DNA of 42,120 nt from Bacteroidaceae bacterium (GCA_017554605.1 JAFZIA010000022.1:1-42120); one strand, 5' to 3'; counted from the stretch's first letter, positions 25,322-34,512 are shown. Program-made: numbers and translations. The notes: generated by a model from the sequence alone, not told the origin.

Positions 25322-25835
25322 ATTTGCAAATAACAGGATATTCAAATTCATATACTACACCCCGTGCACACTGGCCAGCAATATGCCGAATACAAAAGAC
25401 AAGGAAAAGCATCAATTCACAAGACGATACCTGGAACGTGCTGCTTTTCATCGGCATTGCAGCCTTCATTGCAGTGCAAAGATACGAACAAACGAGCGAC
25501 ATACGCAAAGTTTACTTTAGCGTATTTTACAGCGAGTACAGTATATATCCGCGGTTTACCGCAAAGACAGTGATTATTCAATTCTTTTTCAATATTATCC
25601 TTGCCGATTTACCGACAGGCAAAATCTTTTACAAATGTTACGCTCTATCGCATATCGCAGCAATTAGCACTCAGAAACACTTTGCAAATTATAATCCCAG
25701 GCAAACACCACCAACAGCAATGCATTAAATCAAAAAACTATGCAAAAATCAACCTTGTAACAGAAAAATAAACTAACTTTACCGCATTGGGGCCTTTACC
25801 GTGATAGGGCCGTAAACATAAAATTGGATTCTACT
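25322..25835. other. 514-bp divergent intergenic region
   Basis: It lies between two divergent genes and holds the SanA-like promoter (25477-25509). Several short frames cross it, but none has a gene-like composition or a plausible start. The right part is AT-rich, with a possible -7 (TAACTTTA near 25773) for the DUF389 gene. Confidence 0.5.
25477..25509 (-). promoter_or_regulatory. Promoter of the SanA/YdcF-like gene
   Basis: On the minus strand, TTTG (25506-25509) and TATCTTTG (25477-25484) are separated by 21 bases, an almost ideal Bacteroidales promoter. The start codon is about 155 bases downstream, so the leader is long. Confidence 0.6.
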
Positions 25836-27179
25836 ATGAACATTTTCAAAAGACTGACAGAACTTATCCGCGAAATTGTGAATATTGACACCCACATCGA
25901 TACCGATGCTGCGGAACGCTCCATAAGGAACAATGTGGAATTCAAAGGACCAAACGCCTGGATTCTTGCAGTTGCAATTATCATCGCATCTGTGGGCCTG
26001 AATGTGAACTCCACCCCCGTCATCATTGGAGCAATGCTCATATCCCCTCTTATGGGCCCCATTTTCGGTCTTGGTCTTGGCCTTGGAATAAACGACATCA
26101 ATCTATTGAAGCACGCAGGCAAGAACCTCCTTGTTATGGTCTCAATCAGCATAGCCGTATCGCTGCTCTACTTTGTAATCACACCGTTGAGCCTGAGCAA
26201 CCCCACAGAACTCCTTGCAAGGACAAGCCCCACCATATTCGATGTGATGATTGCCCTGTTCGGCGGTTTTGCCGGTATCTTTGAACAGTGCAGGAAAGAG
26301 AAGGGGACAGTATTCTCGGGAGTTGCCATTGCCACAGCGCTGATGCCCCCGCTGTGCACAGCCGGCTACGGATTGGCGACGGGAGAATTCGGCGCATTCT
26401 TTGGTGCTCTTTACCTATTCTGCATCAACTGCCTGTTCATCACAATGTCCACATATCTGCTGGTGAGATATTTCCGTTTCAAGAAAATAGAATATACCGA
26501 CCAAGGATTCGGATTAAGGACACAGAGAATCACCACCCTTCTCATTCTCATATTCCTCATACCCAGCGTATGGTCGGCCGTTGTACTGGTAAAGCAGAAC
26601 AATTTCGAGAAAAAGGTGACAGGGTTCATCGAAGCGCACCGCTCAATAGGAAACAGTTTCATATACGACTATCAGATTGACCATCAGAACGGTTCTGTAC
26701 TCAAGATATTCATAACAGGAGAGACACTGAGTGAAAGCGGAAGAAACAACCTGTATGTATATGCCAGGGAGTACGGCATCGGCGAAAAGCAATTGATAAT
26801 AAAGGAATACATCACCAACAACCAGCAGGGCAACAACGATGCGTTCAAAGGCATTTACGAGAGGCTCGATTCCAAGATAGAGCAATACGAGTCGACCATC
26901 GGCCACCTGACAAGCGAGCTGCAGGCCGCAAAAAAGGAGGAATTGCCATACCTGCAGATTGCCGGGGAGGCAGCGGTTGTATATCCCGAAATAAAGCATC
27001 TGTATATGGGACACGGAGCCCGCATCGCCATTGATAGCCTTAACGTGTCGCCGTGTATCATCGTCAGGGTGGATACAGACACATTGATGAGCATTTCGTC
27101 GCTCGAACGGTTCAGGAACTGGATTAAGACCAGACTACAGGCTGACAATGTCGAAATAGAGAACACAGCTATAAATTAG
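25836..27179 (+). CDS. DUF389 family membrane protein
   Basis: A 447-residue protein. The DUF389 domain is at about residues 45-200, with LAVAIIIASVGLNVNSTPVI, IGAMLISPLMGPIFGLGLG and the later GVAIATALMPPLCTAGYGLA. About six transmembrane helices are visible, the last near 232-250. Unlike minimal DUF389 proteins it has a roughly 190-residue soluble C-terminal part, with a probable coiled coil (residues 345-375, DSKIEQYESTIGHLTSELQA). The family has no established role. The start at 25836 (MNIFKRLTELIREIV) is preferred over a TTG at 25824. A terminator-like hairpin follows at 27234. Confidence 0.87.
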   Translation: MNIFKRLTELIREIVNIDTHIDTDAAERSIRNNVEFKGPNAWILAVAIIIASVGLNVNSTPVIIGAMLISPLMGPIFGLGLGLGINDINLLKHAGKNLLVMVSISIAVSLLYFVITPLSLSNPTELLARTSPTIFDVMIALFGGFAGIFEQCRKEKGTVFSGVAIATALMPPLCTAGYGLATGEFGAFFGALYLFCINCLFITMSTYLLVRYFRFKKIEYTDQGFGLRTQRITTLLILIFLIPSVWSAVVLVKQNNFEKKVTGFIEAHRSIGNSFIYDYQIDHQNGSVLKIFITGETLSESGRNNLYVYAREYGIGEKQLIIKEYITNNQQGNNDAFKGIYERLDSKIEQYESTIGHLTSELQAAKKEELPYLQIAGEAAVVYPEIKHLYMGHGARIAIDSLNVSPCIIVRVDTDTLMSISSLERFRNWIKTRLQADNVEIENTAIN

Positions 27180-27233
27180 GCCAGGCAGGTAATCTATGAG
27201 TCAAGCACTTTAGACGAAAACATTGAACTATTA

Positions 27234-27274
27234 AACCACCAAGCTACAGTTAAAGAGACTGCGGCAAGGTGGTT
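27234..27274 (+). terminator. Probable terminator after the DUF389 gene
   Basis: AACCACC (27234-27240) pairs with GGTGGTT (27268-27274). Inner GC and CAGT/ACTG pairs continue the stem with small internal loops. CTTTTTTCTTT follows. The stop codon of the opposing ATPase gene is 26 bases further on. Confidence 0.6.
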
Positions 27275-27299
27275 CTTTTTTCTTTATATTTATCGTAGG

Positions 27300-28724
27300 T
27301 TAGGACTGAAAAAGATCGTCCATTGTAATACAATTCTGTACTGTTTGAGCGTATGGATTATCAGTCAAACCATACGTTGTAATCATAGTCAGATGAATTG
27401 CCTTTTTACTTCCAGAACCTACACGGAAAGCTTCAACTTTTTGTCTTAATACACTTTCGTATTCTTTGGTGATAGTATATTCTGCTTTAGAGTATTTAAT
27501 CTCACATAGATTTACTATCTGGTCATTACGGTCAATGAGCAAATCTATTTGTGCGCCCGATAAACCTTTCTGTTCATCAGCCTTCTGTCGCCAGGAATAC
27601 ACATTGGTCAGCACACTTGAAATTCCAAGAGCGTTCTTGATGGATTGTATATGTTGCAGGCATATACGCTCGTATGCCAAGCCCGACCAGGTATGATACG
27701 TTGGCGAATTAAGCGAGATTGACCAAAAATGTTCATCGTTCTGTTTGTTCATTGCGATAAATTGGAAATAGAACAATGTATAGTTGTCTATCAGCTGGAA
27801 CACAGCCTCTTTTACCGCTTTACCAATACAATTATACCTTCTGATGAAACCACACCATTCCAATTCATTAAGCATACGGGTCAGTGCACCATTATCAGTA
27901 AGTTTTGCCGCAGTTATAATTTCATTCCTTGTCATTCCGGCCTTTTTCTCGCCAAGTGCAGTTACAATTTTAATGTATCCTTCAGGGTTCTTGAAGAGCG
28001 ATGCATACAGCATATCAAACTCATCATGTAATTCTCCGTCCTCCTTGAAAAACAGACCATCGATATTCTGTGCAATGCTCAGCCCTTTTTTAATGTAGTT
28101 CCAATAATAGGGAATACCCCCTATTACCATATATGCTTCAATTATCTGAGCTCTGTTTAGAGCGAGACTTTTACTATTGGCAAACTCCTCACACTCCTTT
28201 AATGTGAATGGACTGAGTTTTATCCTTTTTGTCAGCCTATTATGCAAGCCGCCGTGGTTATTTATAATCTTCTCAACAATCCACGACGTAGCCGAGCCGC
28301 AAACAATAAGAACGATGTCTTTTCTTGCAGTAGCCCATCCGTTCCAAAAGTATTCAAGTGCTGATAGGAAATCCGATTTAGGAGTGTCTAACCAAGGAAG
28401 CTCATCTATGAACACCAGTTTCTTTTTGTCGGCAGAATTATTAAGAAAACGCTTCAATTCCGAAAAAGCTTCCAACCAATTCGATAGTTTAGGTACTTTT
28501 GTAGCTCCTTGTTCTATCAATGAATCCCTGAAACCTGTAAGTTGTTTCTTGGAAGTTGTATTCGCCATTCCGGTATGTTGGAATGTGAATTTGTAATTGA
28601 ATGTCTCGCGGATCAGGTATGTCTTGCCTACTCGACGTCTGCCGTAAACTGCAACAAATTCCGAATTGTCGCTATTCATTACGCTCAACAGTCCTTTTTT
28701 CTCGTTTTCTCGTCCTATCAACAT
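27300..28724 (-). CDS. AAA-type ATPase with C-terminal PD-(D/E)XK-like (DUF234) domain
   Basis: A 474-residue archaeal-type ATPase. Walker A is VYGRRRVGKTYLIRETF near residue 27, and Walker B is KLVFIDELPW near 106. Sensor-like IVLIVCGSATSWI follows, then a winged-helix region (about 245-310). The C-terminal domain (about 340-474) has GAQIDLLIDR and LCEIKYSKAEYTI, the D...ExK pattern of PD-(D/E)XK nuclease folds found in DUF234. Known relatives are widespread, often mobile, and of uncertain role. The start at 28724 (MLIGRENEKKG) is preferred over a TTG at 28748. The gene is visibly more AT-rich than its neighbours, which suggests transfer. Confidence 0.87.
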   Translation of the reverse strand: MLIGRENEKKGLLSVMNSDNSEFVAVYGRRRVGKTYLIRETFNYKFTFQHTGMANTTSKKQLTGFRDSLIEQGATKVPKLSNWLEAFSELKRFLNNSADKKKLVFIDELPWLDTPKSDFLSALEYFWNGWATARKDIVLIVCGSATSWIVEKIINNHGGLHNRLTKRIKLSPFTLKECEEFANSKSLALNRAQIIEAYMVIGGIPYYWNYIKKGLSIAQNIDGLFFKEDGELHDEFDMLYASLFKNPEGYIKIVTALGEKKAGMTRNEIITAAKLTDNGALTRMLNELEWCGFIRRYNCIGKAVKEAVFQLIDNYTLFYFQFIAMNKQNDEHFWSISLNSPTYHTWSGLAYERICLQHIQSIKNALGISSVLTNVYSWRQKADEQKGLSGAQIDLLIDRNDQIVNLCEIKYSKAEYTITKEYESVLRQKVEAFRVGSGSKKAIHLTMITTYGLTDNPYAQTVQNCITMDDLFQS

Positions 28725-28937
28725 GTTCTTCACTTTTGGTTGATGCAAAAATAGACAAAAACGTCAAGATAACAAGCGGAATCTTGTTTTTTTTGACACA
28801 TTCCGCACGCTATCCCGCGCTATTCCCTTCCATCTTACACTCCCTCAAAGCCTTATAGTTGCTCAAGTGTGAAACTTGGTTGCGTTGAGCGCAACTGTTG
28901 CTCAAAAGGTGTTGAAAAAGGTGTTGAAGAAAAACAA

Positions 28938-28970
28938 AAAATGGTTCTACTGATTTTGTAGAACCATTTT
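28938..28970 (-). terminator. Terminator after tRNA-Pro
   Basis: AAAATGGTTCTAC (28938-28950) and GTAGAACCATTTT (28958-28970) are perfect complements with a 7-base loop. On the minus strand a T-rich tail (TTTTTTGTTTTTC) follows. It starts 5 bases past the tRNA 3' end. Confidence 0.85.
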
Positions 28971-28974
28971 GTTG

Positions 28975-29049
28975 TCGGGATGACTGGATTCGAACCAGCG
29001 ACCACACGCCCCCCAGACGCGTACTCTAACCGGACTGAGCTACATCCCG
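28975..29049 (-). tRNA. tRNA-Pro (anticodon GGG)
   Basis: A 75-base tRNA without an encoded CCA. Read on the minus strand, the acceptor CGGGATG pairs with CATCCCG and the discriminator is A. The anticodon stem CGCGT/GCGTG encloses CTGGGGG, giving GGG. The T loop is TTCGAAT. It has its own promoter and terminator. Confidence 0.95.
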
Positions 29050-29114
29050 TCCTAAGCTTCAGTTCAAGACTTTCGTTCTTAACTTTCGCCCCAGACTTTG
29101 TCTGTTTGCGAGTG

Positions 29115-29145
29115 CAAAGGTATAGCATTTTTTTATATCGCGCAA
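29115..29145 (-). promoter_or_regulatory. Promoter of tRNA-Pro
   Basis: On the minus strand, TTG (29143-29145), a 20-base spacer, then TACCTTTG (29115-29122), which fits TAnnTTTG. The tRNA begins 65 bases downstream. Confidence 0.5.
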
Positions 29146-29195
29146 GTATTTCGCAAGAAATTTTTCAAAAAATTTTATTTTTTATTCCCCTCCAT

Positions 29196-29235
29196 CCAAA
29201 AACCGCCTCTGAACAGCTTGTGAGGGGCTTTTTGG
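29196..29235 (+). terminator. Orphan plus-strand terminator-like hairpin
   Basis: CCAAAAACCGCCTC (29196-29209) pairs with GAGGGGCTTTTTGG (29222-29235) at 12 of 14 positions. TTTTTCATTTTTTT follows on the plus strand. No plus-strand gene lies upstream in this gap. Confidence 0.55.
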
Positions 29236-29620
29236 TTTTTCATTTTTTTCGCCACTACCCGTTTTTTTATAGGAGAGCATCGACTCCGTGTGTATTTTAC
29301 CATTCGAAAAGGAAAATTTCCAAGATTTTTTTGTCCGAAACACAAAAACCGACCCATAAAGATTGAAAATTCATCTATGTTCCTGTTTTTCGACTCCGTT
29401 TCTGCCACCCAAACACATTACATAAGAGGAACCTTCATAAAAAAGCACCTTTGAGCCAACACTTATTTACAACAATATCCTTTTCGGGCACAAAAAAGCC
29501 GCACTCGCTGAAAAACCAGCAAGTAAACTTGCGTTTTGGTTGTTCACACTATTTTTTTGACCTATAAAAAACTTGACGATATAAATTTCAGCAGCTTCTA
29601 AAAAGAAAACGAGTCCTAAA

Positions 29621-29652
29621 TTTGTCAATCTTCGTATTATTTACTTCCTTTG
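29621..29652 (+). promoter_or_regulatory. Probable promoter of the CotH-type gene
   Basis: TTTG (29621-29624), a 20-base spacer, then TTCCTTTG (29645-29652), one base off TAnnTTTG. The start codon is 97 bases downstream. Confidence 0.45.
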
Positions 29653-29748
29653 TAAGTTGATATTATTATAATAATACAAACAACAGTCGAGCAGCGCCCC
29701 TATCATTAAAGGAACGGCATTATCAGAAATTAAACAGCCTATAAGTAT

Positions 29749-32700
29749 ATGAAAAGATTCTTTACTCTATTCTTTTTACTGTTACTGTCATTTGCTACCC
29801 CAAAGGCACAAAGTGCTTCGTATGACGAGCTTCCAATAACAGTAACAAGCGGACTGACATCGTACTCCCTTATGTCACATTATTATTGGGACTCGCCCAA
29901 CTATACTTTCAGCAATTCCATCAAGGGGATAAGGCTCACGTTCCTGTCGAACAACACAGGCGAACAATTCAACGGCTATCCAGTTGTGGACATTGCCGAG
30001 CTTACGTTCTACGACAAGGGCTACAATATCATACAGTACTCGGCCGACCAGATAACCGTCAACTCGGCAGAGAACGGCAACAATAATACCAGCGCACTAT
30101 ACGACAACAGTTGGAACACATATTTCTCATCGGCATACAAGAATGCATCTATCACCCCCAAGAGCTATGTGTACATTGACATAAAATTCCAGCAGCCCAT
30201 AAATACGTTTTTCTTTACCCTCGTATCGGGCAGTATGATCAAAGCCCCCACCTCGATGGTAATTACAGAGTGCGGCACAGCATACGACGGCTCTAAAGAC
30301 GAGGAGGAGGACACTGGCGGCAGCACGACAGGAGGCAACGGCAGCACAGTACCCACCCCCGACGACAAGGAGGAGTGCCTCTATGTACATCTTACCGACG
30401 GAGGAGTGGACTCATACGCCCTAACAAGCATCGACGGCGAGCCCTATACAATGGACGACTCGTTATATATACCCCTGCTGTCGGGCGGCACAATGCAGTA
30501 TCACGAGACACAGTACAGCAGCTACTCGACCATCGCCCCCGAGCTGCCCACATTGAGGACGTTCAAGTTCAACAACAAATACAACGCCAACCTGCACGTA
30601 GACGCCGAGGCCGACACCGTTACCACAGATATGAGTTTCACACTCAACGCCATAGGCAAATGGCTCACACCGAGCTTCACCCTAAGCGACAAGGAAGCGC
30701 TGCTCTACCTTAACGGCAAATTGCAGCAGAGCAAGGAGTCGCGCAACAATTTTGCCCAGGAACAGACATACGTGGCCACATACCCCGGATACAACCGCAT
30801 TGTGTACACAAAGGTACAGGACGAGGTGTGGGAATACCCCGAGAGCGAGACAAAGGAGGTTGAACTCACCGCAGATATGCTCTCTACCAACAAGCCCTCG
30901 GCATATAGTGACGAGAGCCTTGCCAACCTTTTGGACAACCGCAGCAACACGATATTCCACTCCACCTGGGGTTCGGCAAACAACTCCACGGTAAACGTGA
31001 ACTGCTACATCGAGATTGAGCTGCCCGAGGCACTCGAAAGAATAAAGTTCTATTATATGACACGCCCGTCGACAGGATACAACCCTCTTGAGCTGCAAAT
31101 ATGGGTGAGCAAAAGCGGCAACGACTGGTCATTGGCGCACACCCTCACCACAGCCGACGGACTGCCCACAGGAGGCATCTCCCAAGAGTACACCTCGCCC
31201 GCCATTGAGCTCGGCAGCAGCTACAGCTACATAAGGATATTGCAGAGCAAGGGTGAGTACTCCAAGAACCATATGGCACTTGCCGAGCTCCGACTTTACA
31301 GCGTAGAGCCCCAGGGCGACCCCATAAAGGTACAGGACGCCGTGTGGGATATTGCACGCGTACCCTTCGGCAGGAATTACAGAGTGAACGTCGACTGGCT
31401 CGCCGACAGGGCATCGTCCGTTCCGCGCGTAGACATAAGCGTAGAGGGAGGCTACAACCAGATACACTCCAACAAGAACACATACTACAAAGCTACCATC
31501 ACCATCAGCGGCAATGGAATGTACGACGATTTCCAGAATTCGGTACAGATAAAGGGACGAGGCAACACAACGTGGTCTTATCCCAAAAAGCCCTATAGGC
31601 TTAAATTCAGCGAAAAGCGCAAGCCCTTCGGCCTCACAAACGGCAAGAGCTGGGTACTCCTCGCCAACTACCAGGACGGCTCTTTCCTCTCGAACCCCAT
31701 TGCATTCAAGGTGGGACAGCTTATAGGCGCACAATACACCAACCACGCAGTACCCGTAGACCTGTATATGGACGGCACATACGTGGGCAGCTACGTATTC
31801 ACCGAAAAGGTAGGCTTTGCCAACAACAGCGTAGACATTGACGAGGACTTGGGCGTGAGCATTATGCTGGAGCTCGATGAGTACTACGACGAGACTTACA
31901 AATTCCGCTCGGCAAACTTCAACCTGCCCGTAAACCTCAAGGAGCCCGACCTGTCGGAATTCAGTTCGGTACTCGCAGCGCAGAAACTGGCAAACATAAA
32001 GGAAGGGTTCGACGCATTCGAGAACGCATTGGCAAACAACCAAAGCATAGAGCCATATATCGACCTTGACGCAGCAGCACGTTTTATGCTTGCCAACGAC
32101 CTTGTACTGGGTCAGGAAATAGGACACCCAAAAAGTGCCTATCTGTGGCGCGAAGACATCACTAATCCCGACTCGAAATTCATCTTAGGTCCAATGTGGG
32201 ACTACGATTGGGCCTACGGCTATGAGACAAAGGGCGACTATTGCACCGTGAGCTACAACACAAGCGTCTTTGCCTCAAATATGTACGGACAACCTGGATA
32301 CAGGTTCTACAATGCACTTTACAACCACCGTGAATTCAAGAAATACTATTACAAAGTGTGGAAGGAGTTTGTGGAGAAAGGATACATTCAGGAGCTTGTA
32401 GACTTTGTTTCAAACTACTACAACTACGCAGCCTCATCATTCAACAAGGACAACAGCGTGTGGTACACATACTACAACTACGCAACGGCTGTCACACGCA
32501 CACAGGAGTGGTTGCGCCGACGTCACGACTACATAATGGCAAACATCGAAAAGCCCGACATCACCAATCTCATATACACCCTGCCTGGCGACGTCGACTG
32601 CAACAATGTCCTCACCGTACACGACATTGTTGTTGCAGCCGACTATGTACAGGGAGACATCGACCCCACATTCAACCTCACAAAAGCCGACATTGACGAG

Positions 32701-33402
32701 AGCGGACGTGTTACAATAGAAGATGTAGAGGACATTGCATTCAACGTAGCAGCAGCCGACCCCGTGTCGTCGCTATACTATTACAACACCCCCGTTGCAC
32801 AGTCTATGCTGTCGATGGAAGGCTTCGAGGTATCGCTCGAAGAGGGTGTGACTGTCCCTCTGCTTATGACCGACATTGCCGACGACTCGTACAAGGCCCT
32901 ACAGGCCGACATCAAGCTACCCGCAGGTATGCTGCTTACCGATGCTGTTGCTGGCGAGCGCCTGGAGCAGCACAATATGCTGTTCAACCAGCTCGGCGAG
33001 CAGGACTACCGCATTGTAGCCTACACTGACGAAGGTTGCTTAAACTCGGGCGAGCTTCTTGCCGAGTTGATAATTTACACAAGCGAACTTATCCCCGAGG
33101 AGGAGCGCAGCATCGCAATCTCCAATATTCTAGTCGTTAACAAGGAGGGCAACACCGAGCAGCGCATAGGCAACATAGATGTGACATTTGGTATCTCAAC
33201 CGGCGTATCGCCTGTTGAAAGCGTTGCGGGAGTACGCGGCGGCGAGGACATTACCGTCACACTGCTCACAGCACGCAGGATAGACGTTTACTCGGTCGAT
33301 GGTCGCAAGGTGCACTCGGTTAACGCCGCAGCAGGAACAACACACATCAAGCTGCCTGCTGGCGTTTACGTAGTAGAGGGCAAGAAGGTGCTCGTGCATT
33401 AA
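29749..33402 (+). CDS. Large secreted CotH-kinase-type multidomain protein
   Basis: A 1217-residue exported protein. The signal peptide (1-20) is followed by a beta-rich domain (to about 175) and a Gly/Thr/acidic linker (about 183-205). A discoidin (F5/8 type C)-like domain covers about 366-523. A CotH kinase-type domain covers about 555-937, with QIKGRGNTTWSYPKKPYRLK near 599 and GPMWDYDWAYGYE near 814. A dockerin-like pair of calcium loops follows (DVDCNNVLTVHD and DIDESGRVTIED, about 945-1000), then a cohesin-like beta-sandwich (about 1010-1155). The last 50 residues (IDVYSVDGRKV, LPAGVYVVEGKKVLVH) resemble a T9SS sorting tail. CotH proteins phosphorylate protein targets in Bacillus spores; the target here is unknown. 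Confidence 0.85.
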   Translation: MKRFFTLFFLLLLSFATPKAQSASYDELPITVTSGLTSYSLMSHYYWDSPNYTFSNSIKGIRLTFLSNNTGEQFNGYPVVDIAELTFYDKGYNIIQYSADQITVNSAENGNNNTSALYDNSWNTYFSSAYKNASITPKSYVYIDIKFQQPINTFFFTLVSGSMIKAPTSMVITECGTAYDGSKDEEEDTGGSTTGGNGSTVPTPDDKEECLYVHLTDGGVDSYALTSIDGEPYTMDDSLYIPLLSGGTMQYHETQYSSYSTIAPELPTLRTFKFNNKYNANLHVDAEADTVTTDMSFTLNAIGKWLTPSFTLSDKEALLYLNGKLQQSKESRNNFAQEQTYVATYPGYNRIVYTKVQDEVWEYPESETKEVELTADMLSTNKPSAYSDESLANLLDNRSNTIFHSTWGSANNSTVNVNCYIEIELPEALERIKFYYMTRPSTGYNPLELQIWVSKSGNDWSLAHTLTTADGLPTGGISQEYTSPAIELGSSYSYIRILQSKGEYSKNHMALAELRLYSVEPQGDPIKVQDAVWDIARVPFGRNYRVNVDWLADRASSVPRVDISVEGGYNQIHSNKNTYYKATITISGNGMYDDFQNSVQIKGRGNTTWSYPKKPYRLKFSEKRKPFGLTNGKSWVLLANYQDGSFLSNPIAFKVGQLIGAQYTNHAVPVDLYMDGTYVGSYVFTEKVGFANNSVDIDEDLGVSIMLELDEYYDETYKFRSANFNLPVNLKEPDLSEFSSVLAAQKLANIKEGFDAFENALANNQSIEPYIDLDAAARFMLANDLVLGQEIGHPKSAYLWREDITNPDSKFILGPMWDYDWAYGYETKGDYCTVSYNTSVFASNMYGQPGYRFYNALYNHREFKKYYYKVWKEFVEKGYIQELVDFVSNYYNYAASSFNKDNSVWYTYYNYATAVTRTQEWLRRRHDYIMANIEKPDITNLIYTLPGDVDCNNVLTVHDIVVAADYVQGDIDPTFNLTKADIDESGRVTIEDVEDIAFNVAAADPVSSLYYYNTPVAQSMLSMEGFEVSLEEGVTVPLLMTDIADDSYKALQADIKLPAGMLLTDAVAGERLEQHNMLFNQLGEQDYRIVAYTDEGCLNSGELLAELIIYTSELIPEEERSIAISNILVVNKEGNTEQRIGNIDVTFGISTGVSPVESVAGVRGGEDITVTLLTARRIDVYSVDGRKVHSVNAAAGTTHIKLPAGVYVVEGKKVLVH

Positions 33403-33420
33403 AACCTATCCACACATACA

Positions 33421-33464
33421 GTAAAACATTCAGACGCGCCCTTGGGCGCGTCTGAATGTTTTAC
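33421..33464. terminator. Bidirectional terminator with a 21-bp perfect stem
   Basis: The arms 33421-33441 and 33444-33464 are exact reverse complements with only TT between them (CTTG effective loop). The core is GACGCGCCC/GGGCGCGTC, with AAAAC and GTTTT at the ends. It lies between the converging CotH-type and glucosaminidase genes. Confidence 0.9.
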
Positions 33465-33483
33465 CGTACAACTTGCAAGTCTA

Positions 33484-34422
33484 TTATCTCAAGCGTATAA
33501 TATCACCAACCAGGGGTGCACGCTCTGTGTATTGCGGATTCATTTTAAGCAGTTTCTGAAGTTTTATTCCGTACCTTTGCGATATTGAGTGAAGGCTCTC
33601 ATTCTGTGTCACCTTGTGCGTTTTGTACTGCTTCAGTGCCTTGCAGTGCTTTTTCTCAAGATAGATGACATCGCCTTTCTTCAGTTTATACCCTTTGTAC
33701 AAATCGTTATACTTCAATATTTTGCTTTGCGACAATCCGAATTCCTTTGCCAACGACTTGACATCGTCCCTACTCCCTGCAACAATATACAGCAGTTCAT
33801 TAGCAATGAATATTTCCCTTTTGCCCCTGATGACCATTTCGGTGTGCCTTTTTACGACATCGGGAATATTGCGATACGAGTATCTGTCGTATTTATTCAA
33901 ATTATGACGTTTAATAAGGTCTATCAGCTTGGACGGATACTTTTCGTCCTCGGCAAAGCCAGCAGCCTTGAGTCCCTTAGCCCAACCCTCATAATCATTT
34001 TTTTTCAGTTTAAAGAGCCCAGCATACCGTTTGTTCTGCACCAGGAACAGGGAGTGATCCTCGTAGGAGTGGAAAGCATCCTCATACACTCTGAAATAGA
34101 AGTTACCTCCCCTGTCGGGTGCCAAATACCTGTCGCCTTTCCAACGTTTGTCGGCTTTAATGCTAAAGTGGTTATTGGTATTGCGCACAAGAGTGCTGTT
34201 GCCATTGTTCGACTCCAATATTCCCTGTGCAAGAGTTATACTTGCAGGAATGCCATACTTATCCATCTGCTGCACGGCGACGGGGTAAAAGACCTCGATA
34301 TATTCGTCTCGAGTAAAGCTATGGTAACTTGTCCGTGAAGCATCGGAGGGAACCTTCAAGGTCGTTCCGCAAGATGTCATCAGCAGAATAAAAATCAGAT
34401 AAAGAAAAGCGTATTTTTTCAT
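33484..34422 (-). CDS. Glucosaminidase lipoprotein with LysM domains
   Basis: A 312-residue lipoprotein (lipobox region LMTSCGTT, Cys near residue 18). A FlgJ-type N-acetylglucosaminidase domain covers about 45-190 with SITLAQGILESNNGNSTLVR, where Glu is the expected catalytic acid. NTNNHFSIKADKRW, FRVYEDAFHSYEDHSLFL and YAGLFKLKKNDYEGWAKGLK also match the family. Two LysM-like repeats follow (about 207-250 and 268-312, with TQNESLHSISQRYGIKLQKL). It would cleave peptidoglycan from the periplasmic side of the outer membrane. It is convergent with the CotH-type gene and divergent from cdd. Confidence 0.93.
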   Translation of the reverse strand: MKKYAFLYLIFILLMTSCGTTLKVPSDASRTSYHSFTRDEYIEVFYPVAVQQMDKYGIPASITLAQGILESNNGNSTLVRNTNNHFSIKADKRWKGDRYLAPDRGGNFYFRVYEDAFHSYEDHSLFLVQNKRYAGLFKLKKNDYEGWAKGLKAAGFAEDEKYPSKLIDLIKRHNLNKYDRYSYRNIPDVVKRHTEMVIRGKREIFIANELLYIVAGSRDDVKSLAKEFGLSQSKILKYNDLYKGYKLKKGDVIYLEKKHCKALKQYKTHKVTQNESLHSISQRYGIKLQKLLKMNPQYTERAPLVGDIIRLR

Positions 34423-34512
34423 TGTAGTACCCTATTAAAATTGTTTACAGTTGTTGTGGGCTATAGAAATACAAAATAAATGAATAAATTTCGTTTGTGC
34501 AACTTATTTATG

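Larger units (their letters stand above)
29050..29748. other. 699-bp gap with tRNA-Pro promoter, an orphan terminator and the CotH gene promoter
   Basis: No believable protein-coding frame is present; a 77-codon minus-strand frame at 29175-29408 lacks a promoter, signal or recognisable composition. Recognisable items are the tRNA-Pro promoter, a plus-strand hairpin terminator at 29196-29235 with no gene in front of it, a short GCAAGT/ACTTGC palindrome near 29519, and a promoter at 29621. Confidence 0.6.

Noticed and set aside
25324-25728. A 134-codon plus-strand frame before the DUF389 gene
   Set aside because: It begins within the 5' end of the SanA-like gene, runs through its promoter region, and has no domain or suitable leader.
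28725-28974. An attachment site duplicated from tRNA-Pro
   Set aside because: I looked for a copy of the tRNA 3' end near 27200-27300 and in the spacer and found none, so integration at the tRNA is not shown.
29175-29408. A 77-codon minus-strand frame upstream of tRNA-Pro
   Set aside because: Composition is Lys/Arg-rich and random-looking, with no promoter; it crosses the plus-strand terminator-like hairpin.
31129-32127. A 332-codon minus-strand frame inside the CotH-type gene
   Set aside because: It is antisense to the conserved CotH domain and has no signal, motif or promoter of its own.
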